In this document: one piece after another, positions 7,844-15,244 of the stretch
Layout of the letters: each line of letters begins with the position of its first letter
Numbering within the stretch: the first letter of the stretch is position 1
Source: Profundibacter amoris
Lineage (GTDB): Bacteria; Pseudomonadota; Alphaproteobacteria; Rhodobacterales; Rhodobacteraceae
Assembly (NCBI RefSeq): GCF_003544895.1
Contig: NZ_CP032125.1
Coordinates: forward strand, 2,494,001-2,558,000
Length of the DNA stretch: 64,000 nt
Direction: 5' to 3'
Notes under the pieces: generated by a model
The model's input: only the letters and a program-made list of their open reading frames with translations
What the model was told of the DNA's origin: nothing
Databases searched by the model: none
Program-made: the position numbers and the translations under genes

Positions 7844-8719
7844 TTAGTTGGGGGATGTGTTCTGGTCGGCCAAAGCGGCCGGCTCAGGGGATTGGGTGTA
7901 GGTCAGCCGATCGGCAGCAGGCGCGCCGGGGGTTCTGATCTTGTCCATCAGATGGCCGAGATGCGGCTCTTCGACCTGCGCGAGGCGACCCGAGCGATCC
8001 TTGGCGGGAAAGCCCCAAGGGTTGATCGTCTGGCAAACAAAGGCGCGATATGGCACGCCGTCATCACCGGCGAGTTCAGCCATAGTAATGACCTCGTCGA
8101 CGATGCCGGGCAGTTCCAGACCGGTCTTGGAACCGTCGATCTGGGCCGAGAACACCTTGCGATTGAAGTCGTCCAGCTTCTCGTCGAGGATGCCGACGAA
8201 CCAGACGTTTTTCGCCCGCGTGTGCTGCAGATGCGTGAGCCAGCCGATCATCTCGCGGCCGTGCAGCCCGTAGGCCCCGCGCACATCCGGCTTGCCGGTC
8301 TTTTCCGAGAACGCCTCGGGCTGGCCCTTGCACCAGCCGAAACACAGCCGACCCGCAACGGTGATCGAGTCGATGAAGATGGTCTGGTATTTCTCGAGCG
8401 CGGCGGGATCGCCGAACTGCTCGCAGACGGCCGCGTAATGCGCCGGGCCATAAGGCTGATCATCGCGCAGCGCCGGGTTGGGCCCGCCGATGAACACCGC
8501 GAAATCCCGACACTCGGCCCAGGTGCGCGGCCGGATCGTGTCGCCCTGCCAGCCCTCGATGGCGAGATCACCCGCCTCGAGATCCATGAACAGGGTGGAG
8601 GAAGGATCGAGCGTCCAGAGCAGGCTGGTTTTGCCAATTCCGGATTTGCCAAAGATGCAGCCTTTGATACCGCGTTGCTCGACCAACCGCTCGTCGGCGC
8701 TGATGATGGGAAGGCTCAT
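7844..8719 (-). CDS. Phage AAA_24/Sak4-like RecA-fold ATPase
   Basis: A 291-residue P-loop protein. Walker A is IFGKSGIGKTSL near residues 22-33, and the hydrophobic TIFIDSITVAGR acts as Walker B. It matches AAA_24 proteins, which include Sak4-type single-strand annealing or RecA-like recombinases in phages. With the exonuclease and putative SSB of the same operon it would form a recombination set. Its ATG overlaps the preceding stop (ATGA). The C-terminal 30 residues are Pro/Ala-rich and probably flexible. Confidence 0.78.
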   Translation of the reverse strand: MSLPIISADERLVEQRGIKGCIFGKSGIGKTSLLWTLDPSSTLFMDLEAGDLAIEGWQGDTIRPRTWAECRDFAVFIGGPNPALRDDQPYGPAHYAAVCEQFGDPAALEKYQTIFIDSITVAGRLCFGWCKGQPEAFSEKTGKPDVRGAYGLHGREMIGWLTHLQHTRAKNVWFVGILDEKLDDFNRKVFSAQIDGSKTGLELPGIVDEVITMAELAGDDGVPYRAFVCQTINPWGFPAKDRSGRLAQVEEPHLGHLMDKIRTPGAPAADRLTYTQSPEPAALADQNTSPN

Positions 8720-9201
8720 TGCGCGTCCCCCTCATCCGACAGGGTGATTTTCAGCTTGCCGGGGTGAACCGTGCGGGCATCGCGAAACGCCTCCTGCATC
8801 GAGCTGGGCCAGGCCGCGAACTTGCGCTCGGCCACCTTGTAGCTGATGTCGATGATCTCGGCGGGGTCATCGCCCGCCTGCCGGATGCGTTCGATCATGC
8901 GGGCCAGTTGTGTCTGATCCCAGGCAACGCGCTTGGGCAGGTCGGCTTTGACCATGATCTCGCCGTCCGCAAACCGAACCGTTCCGGTATCTTTTTGCGC
9001 GGTCCGGCGCAGATCGTCGGCCTGATCGGCGTATTTGAGCGCCAGCGCCCCATCGAGCCACTCGCAGGCCATCTTGGCCGAGCGCAGCGCCTTGGTGGTT
9101 TCCTGTTGCAGGCGCGCCAGTTCTGCCGCCGGCAAACCCGCGATTTCGCCCACAGGCATGTGCTTGAGCGCCTCGAGCGTGATGTGATTGGGAATATTCA
9201 T
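8716..9201 (-). CDS. Phage operon protein, unknown function (161 aa)
   Basis: Begins MNIPNHITLEALKHMPVGEIAGLPAAELARLQQETTKALRS. This N-terminal helical region resembles the DNA-binding or oligomerising part of small phage replication accessory proteins, and a predominantly alpha-helical body follows. I chose the ATG at 9201 because GAGGGGG lies at correct spacing; an ATG at 9207 or a GTG at 9216 would add two or five residues. It overlaps the RecA-like gene by four bases. Family not recognised with confidence. Confidence 0.62.
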   Translation of the reverse strand: MNIPNHITLEALKHMPVGEIAGLPAAELARLQQETTKALRSAKMACEWLDGALALKYADQADDLRRTAQKDTGTVRFADGEIMVKADLPKRVAWDQTQLARMIERIRQAGDDPAEIIDISYKVAERKFAAWPSSMQEAFRDARTVHPGKLKITLSDEGDAQ

Positions 9202-9212
9202 GTCCATCCCCC

Positions 9213-9419
9213 TCACGCCATCGCCCGGGGGACGTTCGGTGTCGCCTGGCGGATCTGCTCGGCCTCAAAGGCCTCCACATCCTCGAGCCGGTAAACGACC
9301 CGCCCGCCAAGCTTGATGAATTGCGGGCCTTCACCGGCCCAACGCCACCGCTCCAATGTGCGCGGTGAAATGTTCCATCGAGCCGCAAGCTCGATCTGGT
9401 TGAAATGTCTGACAGGCAT
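9213..9419 (-). CDS. AlpA/HTH_17-type DNA-binding protein (excisionase or regulator-like)
   Basis: A 68-residue winged-helix protein. FNQIELAARWNISPRTLERWRWAGEGPQFIKLGGRVVYRLEDVEAFEAEQ is the classic MerR-like HTH_17 domain of excisionases and phage regulators (AlpA/Xis type). The ATG at 9417-9419 has a GGAGAGG site; the open frame extending to 9485 is not needed. It is the first gene of the minus-strand replication operon, just downstream of palindromes at 9450-9524, so it may autoregulate or also direct excision by the serine recombinase. Confidence 0.78.
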   Translation of the reverse strand: MPVRHFNQIELAARWNISPRTLERWRWAGEGPQFIKLGGRVVYRLEDVEAFEAEQIRQATPNVPRAMA

Positions 9420-9504
9420 GGGCCTCTCCACGAAGTTAATGGTTGCGTTTCTCCCAGACACGTTTTGGCGTCTGGAATTACCCATTAATTTCAGTGTTTT
9501 GGCC

Positions 9505-9524
9505 GCCTGATTATATAATCAGGC
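9505..9524. promoter_or_regulatory. Perfect 20-bp palindrome, candidate operator of the replication operon
   Basis: GCCTGATTATATAATCAGGC is fully self-complementary and lies about 85 bases upstream of the first operon gene. Its AT-rich centre contains TATAAT on both strands, so it could overlap the -10 element. A further inverted repeat (CCAGAC ... GTCTGG, about 9459-9480) lies nearer the gene. Probably bound by the HTH protein or a phage-type repressor. Confidence 0.55.
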
Positions 9525-9534
9525 TCAATTTTCT

Positions 9535-9619
9535 TTGTGACATGCCGCACGAAAAAGGCCCTGAAAAATCAGGGCCCGAGCGGTTCAATTGTGACATGAC
9601 GCCAGTTGGTTTGTGACAT
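9535..9619. repeat. Three direct copies of TTGTGACAT
   Basis: Copies sit at 9535-9543, 9589-9597 and 9611-9619, all on the same strand. Each contains the odd palindrome TGTGACA. They span the boundary between the replication operon and the QueC-like gene. Possible roles are operator sites or remnants of a transposon end; I cannot decide between them. Confidence 0.45.
9557..9576 (-). terminator. Rho-independent terminator of the QueC-like module
   Basis: The arms GGCCCTGA and TCAGGGCC form an 8-bp stem with a 4-base loop. Read on the minus strand it is followed directly by TTTTT. It lies about 50 bases beyond the stop of the QueC-like gene and separates that module from the replication operon. 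Confidence 0.8.
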
Positions 9620-9624
9620 CGCCC

Positions 9625-11508
9625 TCAATGCTCTGTCGGTGGCGGCCCCTTTTTCTTGATATCGGCCAAGGCAACTTCGCGCAGATTCGGGTTGAGCCGG
9701 TAACCTTTGCCATGGAGATTTTCGATGAAACTATTCTCATCCAAAGGAATGCCAAGATCCGTGGCGAGCGGTTTAAGGGTGCCGCGCAAGCGTCTCAGCA
9801 ATGTTCGCAAAGCAGGTTCAGATATTTTGAGTTCGCCAGCCAAATCAGGGGCAGTGATGCATTCGATCGTTTGCACGTCGCGCTTGGCTGATCGGAAATT
9901 GGCCAGCAAGTTTTCAACCAATTGGAAATTGGCACCCTCGAGCGCCTGGCCGTTGTGGAACAGGATATGGTTGTTCCTTTCATCCACAGCAAATTCAAGA
10001 ATTGGGGCTGCAAGGCGGTCCATGAAACCCTTTGCCTGCGCATCATAATCTGACGGTGGTGCCACAGTGATTTGGCTACGATTCAGGCACATGCTCAAAA
10101 GGGCTCCTGCCGGTAACCCCTCTCCGCCTTGCGCAAGTTTTCCCTTATGTTGCACCAAGCCATCTTCAATGACGGCCACAACATCAAGGGAGTGGCGCAT
10201 ATACAATTCATAAACCCGATCCTTCGCTTCATCCGCCGAAAGATCGGAAAATTCACCGAGTGCTGATGTGATTTGTGGATTTGTCGAAAGAAACCTTTCC
10301 TTCGTTGATGACGAAAAAGTCTGGAAAAATTTCACATAGGAAAGCGCCATGCGAACATCACGATCCTGGCTACGATCGCCCAATAGCAGGTCCAACTTGT
10401 AGCTATCCCCGGGGTCCAAATCTTCCAAGCCTGCCGCCAAAATTGCGAACCTTCTATCGATGCATTGCGAACAGGCACCGCAATGATGCTTCTTTTTCGT
10501 CCAAGTTCTCGGGCGGGTACAACTGTTGGTTTTTCCAAGAAGGTGCCCAAACCCGTTTGCAGGTATAATTTGCGTCACCTCCTTCTTGGTAAACCACTGG
10601 AAAGGTGTTCTTATTTCAATATTCTTATCCAATATCTCCGAGAACAATTCTTCGAAACCACGAATAACCTTTGGGTGCGTCGTCCGCGTGGCCCTGGCAC
10701 CCAGCACATCTTTTGCTATCGGGATGTTCAAGCTCACAACACCATTTTCGTAGAAAGTGAATTCGTCTTTCTTGAACATCTGTGCCACGACCAAAGCCAG
10801 ACACGCAAAGAGAAAGGAGCGGGTCCGCTGGGTGTATTCGCTCGCATTTACCTTGGTATTGGTCACGTTGATCGGGACATAAAATATCTGGTTCGCCAGA
10901 TTTCCTTGTTTCAGGCCTTCAATAAGCTCTTTTTGGACTTTGAATACGGCATTTGCCGAATGGTGACCCACGAGAACCAGCTTCTTACCTTCCTGTACGA
11001 GGTCTCTGACAGCTCCCGAAAACGAGTCAACTCCCCCTGAAAATAACGCAATTTCATCCGGGTCAAATGTTCCCTGGCTTAGCCCGGGGAAATACATCTC
11101 CTTCTCAGCCAAGGGTTTTCCCGCCTTTACGAAAGAAAAGGCGTAGGAATCTTCAGACAAAAACCCCAATGTCTCACAAAGAGCGTTGATGACCGATTCG
11201 TTCTGCCAGCGTTCAGGGTCGCGCAACGGAATCGTGAAATTCATGACCCGTCGCCAATTTTTCCCATACCCCGCCAACACTTCTGTCCCGCGGCGAGATT
11301 GCTGGTCTGCACAGTAAACGTATGAGGCAACCTCAAGCAAATCCAGCAAAACATCAGGAATGTTACTCACCATTGCCTTGCTGATATCTTCGATCTTCAA
11401 ATTGACGTTTCTCAGGTCTCCCTGGACATCCAACTGGATATTCTTTCCTGATTCGTCAGCATCAGAATCGGGGGTGGCACCGCCGCAGATAAAGTTAAAC
11501 GTGTTCAT
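9625..11508 (-). CDS. QueC-like ATP-pyrophosphatase with C-terminal winged-helix domain (defence-type)
   Basis: A 627-residue protein. Residues 1-150 form a domain I do not recognise. Residues about 153-365 form a QueC-like core: the PP-loop SGGVDSFSGA at 157-166, and four zinc-ligand cysteines at 330, 343, 346 and 349 (CxxCxxC ending in CIDRR) as in 7-cyano-7-deazaguanine synthase. The final 90 residues look like an OmpR-type winged helix (ISEPALRTLLRRLRG ... HGKGYRLNP). True QueC has about 230 residues and sits with queDEF; none are here. QueC homologues recur in defence systems (QatC of Qat, Cap9 of type IV CBASS). The ATG at 11508 has an AGGAG site and overlaps the partner gene by 14 bases. 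Base composition looks more AT-rich than its flanks. Confidence 0.8.
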   Translation of the reverse strand: MNTFNFICGGATPDSDADESGKNIQLDVQGDLRNVNLKIEDISKAMVSNIPDVLLDLLEVASYVYCADQQSRRGTEVLAGYGKNWRRVMNFTIPLRDPERWQNESVINALCETLGFLSEDSYAFSFVKAGKPLAEKEMYFPGLSQGTFDPDEIALFSGGVDSFSGAVRDLVQEGKKLVLVGHHSANAVFKVQKELIEGLKQGNLANQIFYVPINVTNTKVNASEYTQRTRSFLFACLALVVAQMFKKDEFTFYENGVVSLNIPIAKDVLGARATRTTHPKVIRGFEELFSEILDKNIEIRTPFQWFTKKEVTQIIPANGFGHLLGKTNSCTRPRTWTKKKHHCGACSQCIDRRFAILAAGLEDLDPGDSYKLDLLLGDRSQDRDVRMALSYVKFFQTFSSSTKERFLSTNPQITSALGEFSDLSADEAKDRVYELYMRHSLDVVAVIEDGLVQHKGKLAQGGEGLPAGALLSMCLNRSQITVAPPSDYDAQAKGFMDRLAAPILEFAVDERNNHILFHNGQALEGANFQLVENLLANFRSAKRDVQTIECITAPDLAGELKISEPALRTLLRRLRGTLKPLATDLGIPLDENSFIENLHGKGYRLNPNLREVALADIKKKGPPPTEH

Positions 11509-12292
11509 TTGCGGCACTCCTGATAGACAATTCTTTCCTGATTTTCTTGAATGCGACATGGGCAAACCCTGCAACATCCTTGCGCGAGATATCTTTTTTC
11601 AGGTTATGGGCGTTCTTACCCAGCCAATCTTTGGCAAAGGCTCGCATGATGATTGTCGTTTCCGCACAATGGCGCTTGACCGCACCATCAAAGGAAACCA
11701 TGTCACCCACCGACTGCACAAAGTTTCCCGGGCCGACATGACGGGGAATTTCGCGGTCAAGAAAATACTGGATATTGTGCTCAACCAGATTGGTGAAAAA
11801 TCGCTGTGACAGTTCTGCGAATTTTTCGGGCGCAGAAAATGTTGCCACCGTCGTTCGTTCATCTTCGTGATCAGACGTCCAAAGGGATGGTGTGCTTTCC
11901 CGAGCCAAACTATCCAATGCTGCGATACCCGCATGCTTAGCCATTTCGCTCAGATCGGTGGTATTCGGGCTATTTCGCCGTTGCGCGGCCTCGATCGCGG
12001 CATCGAACCCGATCGCTAAATCGGTAATCGACGGGGAATCGGGGACAGCTATCCCTAAATTCTTCAATTCTTGGGCAAAGTTCTTGGACCTCGCAGCCTG
12101 TGGAATTTTAACCAGAAGCCACAAGGCTTCTATAAATGCTGGGTCTTTTGCTGCCTTCATCAGGGATTTGTCAGTTGCTTCGGCAACGGCATCGGCCAAC
12201 GCGGGAATAGATACATCCCCGGCCTCCAAGTATGCCACGATTTCTCGCCATTTTTTTGTTGCGGGCGTTTGACCCAGCCTGACATGGCCCAT
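11495..12292 (-). CDS. Partner of the QueC-like protein, N-terminal Met-Gly, unknown function
   Basis: A 265-residue, largely helical protein. I start it at the ATG of MGHVRLGQTPATKKW, which has an AGAGGG site five bases upstream; the open frame continues to 12430 but that part is leucine- and cysteine-containing without pattern. The N-terminus (MGxVRLGxxPxTxxW) recalls a family I have seen next to QueC-domain genes. No catalytic motif is visible. The C-terminal half contains FFTNLVEHNIQYFLDREIPRHVG and a helical end KDVAGFAHVAFKKIRKEL. Coupling and overlap with the QueC-like gene imply a common function, by analogy with QatB-QatC. Confidence 0.7.
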   Translation of the reverse strand: MGHVRLGQTPATKKWREIVAYLEAGDVSIPALADAVAEATDKSLMKAAKDPAFIEALWLLVKIPQAARSKNFAQELKNLGIAVPDSPSITDLAIGFDAAIEAAQRRNSPNTTDLSEMAKHAGIAALDSLARESTPSLWTSDHEDERTTVATFSAPEKFAELSQRFFTNLVEHNIQYFLDREIPRHVGPGNFVQSVGDMVSFDGAVKRHCAETTIIMRAFAKDWLGKNAHNLKKDISRKDVAGFAHVAFKKIRKELSIRSAANEHV

Positions 12293-12439
12293 TTCAACCC
12301 TCTTAAGAAAGCCTGAACGCAGTAAAATCTGCTCGTTCACTCCGAAAATACGGAACCTTTCGTTAGAAATTCGACAAGGAAACGATTCTTCGCTATCCTT
12401 TAACAAGCACATTGCCAAAGAAAGGCGCAAAGCACAACC

Positions 12440-13612
12440 ATGACGATATCGGAAAATTCATCTCGTCTCGGCAAACTCGTCACGATTTCAACCGCCGGAG
12501 AGGTGGCGAAGGCGCTCATTCCGCCTGCGTTGCCTCCTGAACCGATGGTTCAGATGGATCAGCTCTATGGCCCGCTGGAACGGGCCAACCGGGCGCTGGG
12601 GCGGCTCGACGGGATCGCCTCGATCCTGCCGGATACCCCGTTGTTTCTCTACATGTATATCCGCAAGGAGGCCCTGCTGTCCTCGCAGATCGAGGGTACG
12701 CAGTCGTCGCTCTCGGACCTTCTGTTGTTCGAAAACGAAGAAGCCCCGGGGGTGCCGATCGACGATGTGGTCGAGGTGTCGAACTACGTGGCGGCCATGA
12801 ACCATGGTTTGGAGCGGATCAGGAGCGGCTTTCCGATTTCCCTTCGCCTCATGCGCGAAATCCACGAGATTCTGCTGGCCAAGGGGCGCGGTGCCACCAA
12901 ACAGCCCGGCCAGTTCCGCCATTCGCAAAACTGGATCGGCGGCACCCGCCCGGGCAATGCGCTGTTCGTGCCCCCGCCACCGAGTGCGGTGCTGGATCTG
13001 ATGTCCGATCTCGAGGCGTTCATCCATGCCGATACGCCCGCCGTGCCAACGCTGGTCAAGGCCGGCCTGATCCATGTGCAGTTCGAAACCATCCACCCGT
13101 TCCTCGATGGCAATGGCCGCCTTGGCCGCCTGCTGATCACGCTTTTGCTCTGCGACAAGGGCATTCTGAAGGAACCGATCCTTTATCTCAGCCTCTATTT
13201 CAAAACCCATCGCCGGTACTATTACGATCTGCTGCAACGGGTGCGCGAGGATGGCGATTGGGAGGCGTGGATCGAATTCTTTCTCGACGGGATCACCGAA
13301 ACCTCGTTGCAGGCGGCGGACGCCGCCAAGCAAATCCTGTCGCTGTTCGAGGAAGATCGTGCCAAGATCGAAAGCCTCGGGCGACCGGCGGCCTCGGCCC
13401 TGCGGGTGCATCAGTTGCTTCAGCAAAAACCGATCATCGCCATTCCCGATGCGGCCCGCGAAACCGGCATGTCGGCCCCGACGGTTGCCAAATCCATCCA
13501 GCATCTGCGCGACCTTGGCCTGTTGCGCGAGATCACTGGCAAACAGCGGGGCCGCATGTTCGTCTACAGCGATTATCTGGGCATCCTCAGCCAGGGGACG
13601 GAGCCAATTTGA
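12440..13612 (+). CDS. Fic-family AMP-transferase with built-in inhibitory helix
   Basis: A 390-residue protein. The Fic motif HPFLDGNGR is intact at 219-227, giving the catalytic His and the phosphate-binding loop. The N-terminal domain carries an SxxxEG inhibitory motif (SSQIEG, 81-86), so this is a class II Fic that clamps itself. The last 80 residues form a winged helix (ALRVHQLLQQKPIIAIPDAARETGMSAPTVAKSIQHLRDLGLLREITG). Such enzymes transfer AMP to Tyr, Thr or Ser of target proteins. It diverges from the QueC-like module with about 147 bases between starts, so the two may share a control region. Confidence 0.85.
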   Translation: MTISENSSRLGKLVTISTAGEVAKALIPPALPPEPMVQMDQLYGPLERANRALGRLDGIASILPDTPLFLYMYIRKEALLSSQIEGTQSSLSDLLLFENEEAPGVPIDDVVEVSNYVAAMNHGLERIRSGFPISLRLMREIHEILLAKGRGATKQPGQFRHSQNWIGGTRPGNALFVPPPPSAVLDLMSDLEAFIHADTPAVPTLVKAGLIHVQFETIHPFLDGNGRLGRLLITLLLCDKGILKEPILYLSLYFKTHRRYYYDLLQRVREDGDWEAWIEFFLDGITETSLQAADAAKQILSLFEEDRAKIESLGRPAASALRVHQLLQQKPIIAIPDAARETGMSAPTVAKSIQHLRDLGLLREITGKQRGRMFVYSDYLGILSQGTEPI

Positions 13613-13625
13613 TGCGGGGGAAACC

Positions 13626-14342
13626 ATGATAGAATTTGTGACCGTAAATGACGACGATCCGGCCCTGGCGCATTCTCCAATGGTACGCGCCATCGGCAAG
13701 ACCTTTGCCTATATCGCCGAGAACGGCCCGATCGGCCTGACACCCTCCAAGGCCTTCAAGCGGGTCTTCGTGCATTGGGCCGCGGCGGAGTTCGACTGGC
13801 CCCGGCTGTCCGAGGCCGAACTGTTCAGCGTCAACAAGGTGCTGAACGAAATGGATTTCTGGCCGCTGATGGATATCCATGACACGCTGATCGCGCTCAA
13901 GATCGGGCGGCATTACAAAAGCAGCTTCCGCCTGACCAAGGCGGGCCAGTCGCTGGTTGACCATCCCGGGCGGCTATTTGGCGTCATCACCCCGTTCTAT
14001 CTGTTCGAGTTCGACCACCTGCGCTTTGCGCGCATGCCGGAGCAACCGCGTGGCAACTGGGATGTCTTCCTGAACGTGCTGAATGTCGAGGCTGAAAACG
14101 GCATCACTGGCCGCGACATCGATCGCGTGTTTTATGGCACCCATTCAACGGAGCAATACAACCGCGATCTGGTGAGCCTCTACGCGCAGGTCCTGCGCCC
14201 CCTGATCTGGACCGGTCTTTTGGCGGAACACCGCAACATGGGGGAATGGGTCGAAGATGCCGTGTTTACCAAGACACCGCTTTGGCATGCCGCCCTGCGG
14301 CTTGATACAGACGACATGGTGAAACCGGCAATTCGTCACTGA
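13626..14342 (+). CDS. Unknown protein downstream of Fic (238 aa)
   Basis: Begins MIEFVTVNDDDPALAHSPMVRAIGKTFAYIAENGPIGLTPSKAFKRVFVHWAAAEF behind GGGGGAAA, 13 bases after the fic stop, so it is almost certainly co-transcribed. It looks like two winged-helix-like halves: the N-terminal SKAFKRVFVHWA region and LTKAGQSLV near residue 100, then NGITGRDIDRVFYGTHSTEQYNRDLVSLYAQ. I recall similar conserved hypothetical proteins without function. It could regulate or be modified by the Fic protein. Confidence 0.65.
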   Translation: MIEFVTVNDDDPALAHSPMVRAIGKTFAYIAENGPIGLTPSKAFKRVFVHWAAAEFDWPRLSEAELFSVNKVLNEMDFWPLMDIHDTLIALKIGRHYKSSFRLTKAGQSLVDHPGRLFGVITPFYLFEFDHLRFARMPEQPRGNWDVFLNVLNVEAENGITGRDIDRVFYGTHSTEQYNRDLVSLYAQVLRPLIWTGLLAEHRNMGEWVEDAVFTKTPLWHAALRLDTDDMVKPAIRH

Positions 14343-14522
14343 CCGGATACTTGGGCGAATCAAATCTGGGGATAGATCGAAGGAAGGGTCATCCAGCCTT
14401 TGATCAGCTTTCTAATGTTTTCGCCCCGCCACGCACAGTTACGCCAACCCGTTGATATTACTTGATATACTCTCACACATCCCTTTCATACGACCAAACC
14501 AACTCACTCTCTGAAGGTCGTT

Positions 14523-14747
14523 ATGGAAGAACAAGTCGTGGGGCCGGACCCTTTTCCGGTGGACAGAATGGATACGGAGGAGCGGCTTGCCGATCTGGGC
14601 CGTATCCTGGCGGCGGGGATCCGGCGGATGCGTGGTGCCGAGCCGGAATCGGATGCCTCGGCAGCAGATTTGCTCCGCTATGTCGAGGTAGTCAGCAGGA
14701 GCCGCCGAGGGCGGCGTACCAAGATCCGGATCGGGGGTGGCGAATGA
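14523..14747 (+). CDS. Small protein of the serine-recombinase cassette (74 aa)
   Basis: MEEQVVGPDPFPVDRMDTEERLADLGRILAAGIRRMRG starts this acidic protein with a basic tail (SRRGRRTKIRI). Its stop overlaps the DUF2924 start (ATGA). Small proteins of this kind commonly precede DUF2924 and a serine recombinase in alphaproteobacterial elements. I cannot assign a biochemical role; recombination directionality or DNA bending is a guess based on position. Confidence 0.6.
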   Translation: MEEQVVGPDPFPVDRMDTEERLADLGRILAAGIRRMRGAEPESDASAADLLRYVEVVSRSRRGRRTKIRIGGGE

Positions 14748-15244
14748 TATCTACCCCTTCATCCCCGCCCAAGCCGGGTGAAAAACCCACCACCGACCAA
14801 ACTGTTCTCTCCCGCCTCGCGGGTCTGAAAACCATGAGCGTGAACGAGCTGAAGGAAGAATGGGAACGGCTTTTTGCCACCGGCGCGCCCAATAACAGCC
14901 GGTCCTATCTGGAAATACGTATCGCCTACCGCATTCAGGAACTGACCCATGGCGGGCTGTCGAGAAAAAGCCGCCAGATGCTCAAGGCGCTGTCGGCCGA
15001 GATGCACGGCAAGCGGCTGGGCGGCACGCCCAAGATGCTCGACGATCGCAAACCCATCCCCGGCACCCGCCTGATCCGCGAATGGCAGGGCGTCACCCAT
15101 GTGGTCACGGTCCAGCCCGACGGCTTCGATTATGACGGCCAGCGTTACAAATCGCTCTCCAAGGTGGCCAACACCATCACCGGCAAACATTGGAACGGGT
15201 TCGCGTTTTTCGGCCTTGGTCGTGCGCGGAAAGGCGGGGCCTGA
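14744..15244 (+). CDS. DUF2924 protein of the recombinase cassette
   Basis: A 166-residue protein. After a disordered Pro-rich start it contains LAGLKTMSVNELKEEWERLFATGAPNNSRSYLEIRIAYRIQEL and GTRLIREWQGVTHVVTVQPDGFDYDGQRYKSLSKVANTITGKHWNGFAFFGL. The latter resembles the SAP-like and RAMA-type DNA-binding stretch of DUF2924. Members are found almost always next to serine recombinases in alphaproteobacteria. Start and stop overlap both neighbours (ATGA, TGATG), so the cassette is translated as a unit. The likely role is helping the recombinase to bind or select DNA. Confidence 0.82.
   Translation: MISTPSSPPKPGEKPTTDQTVLSRLAGLKTMSVNELKEEWERLFATGAPNNSRSYLEIRIAYRIQELTHGGLSRKSRQMLKALSAEMHGKRLGGTPKMLDDRKPIPGTRLIREWQGVTHVVTVQPDGFDYDGQRYKSLSKVANTITGKHWNGFAFFGLGRARKGGA

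Noticed and set aside
6320-8767. 815-codon plus-strand frame opposite the helicase and ATPase genes
   Set aside because: It is antisense to well-supported domain-bearing genes and rich in Arg, His and Gly, as expected of a GC-rich shadow frame.
9625-11508. Ordinary QueC for queuosine synthesis
   Set aside because: The protein is nearly three times the normal length, with extra N- and C-terminal domains, and no queD, queE or queF is nearby.
12488-13699. 403-codon minus-strand frame opposite fic
   Set aside because: The Fic motif and winged helix on the plus strand are unmistakable; the antisense frame has no domain.
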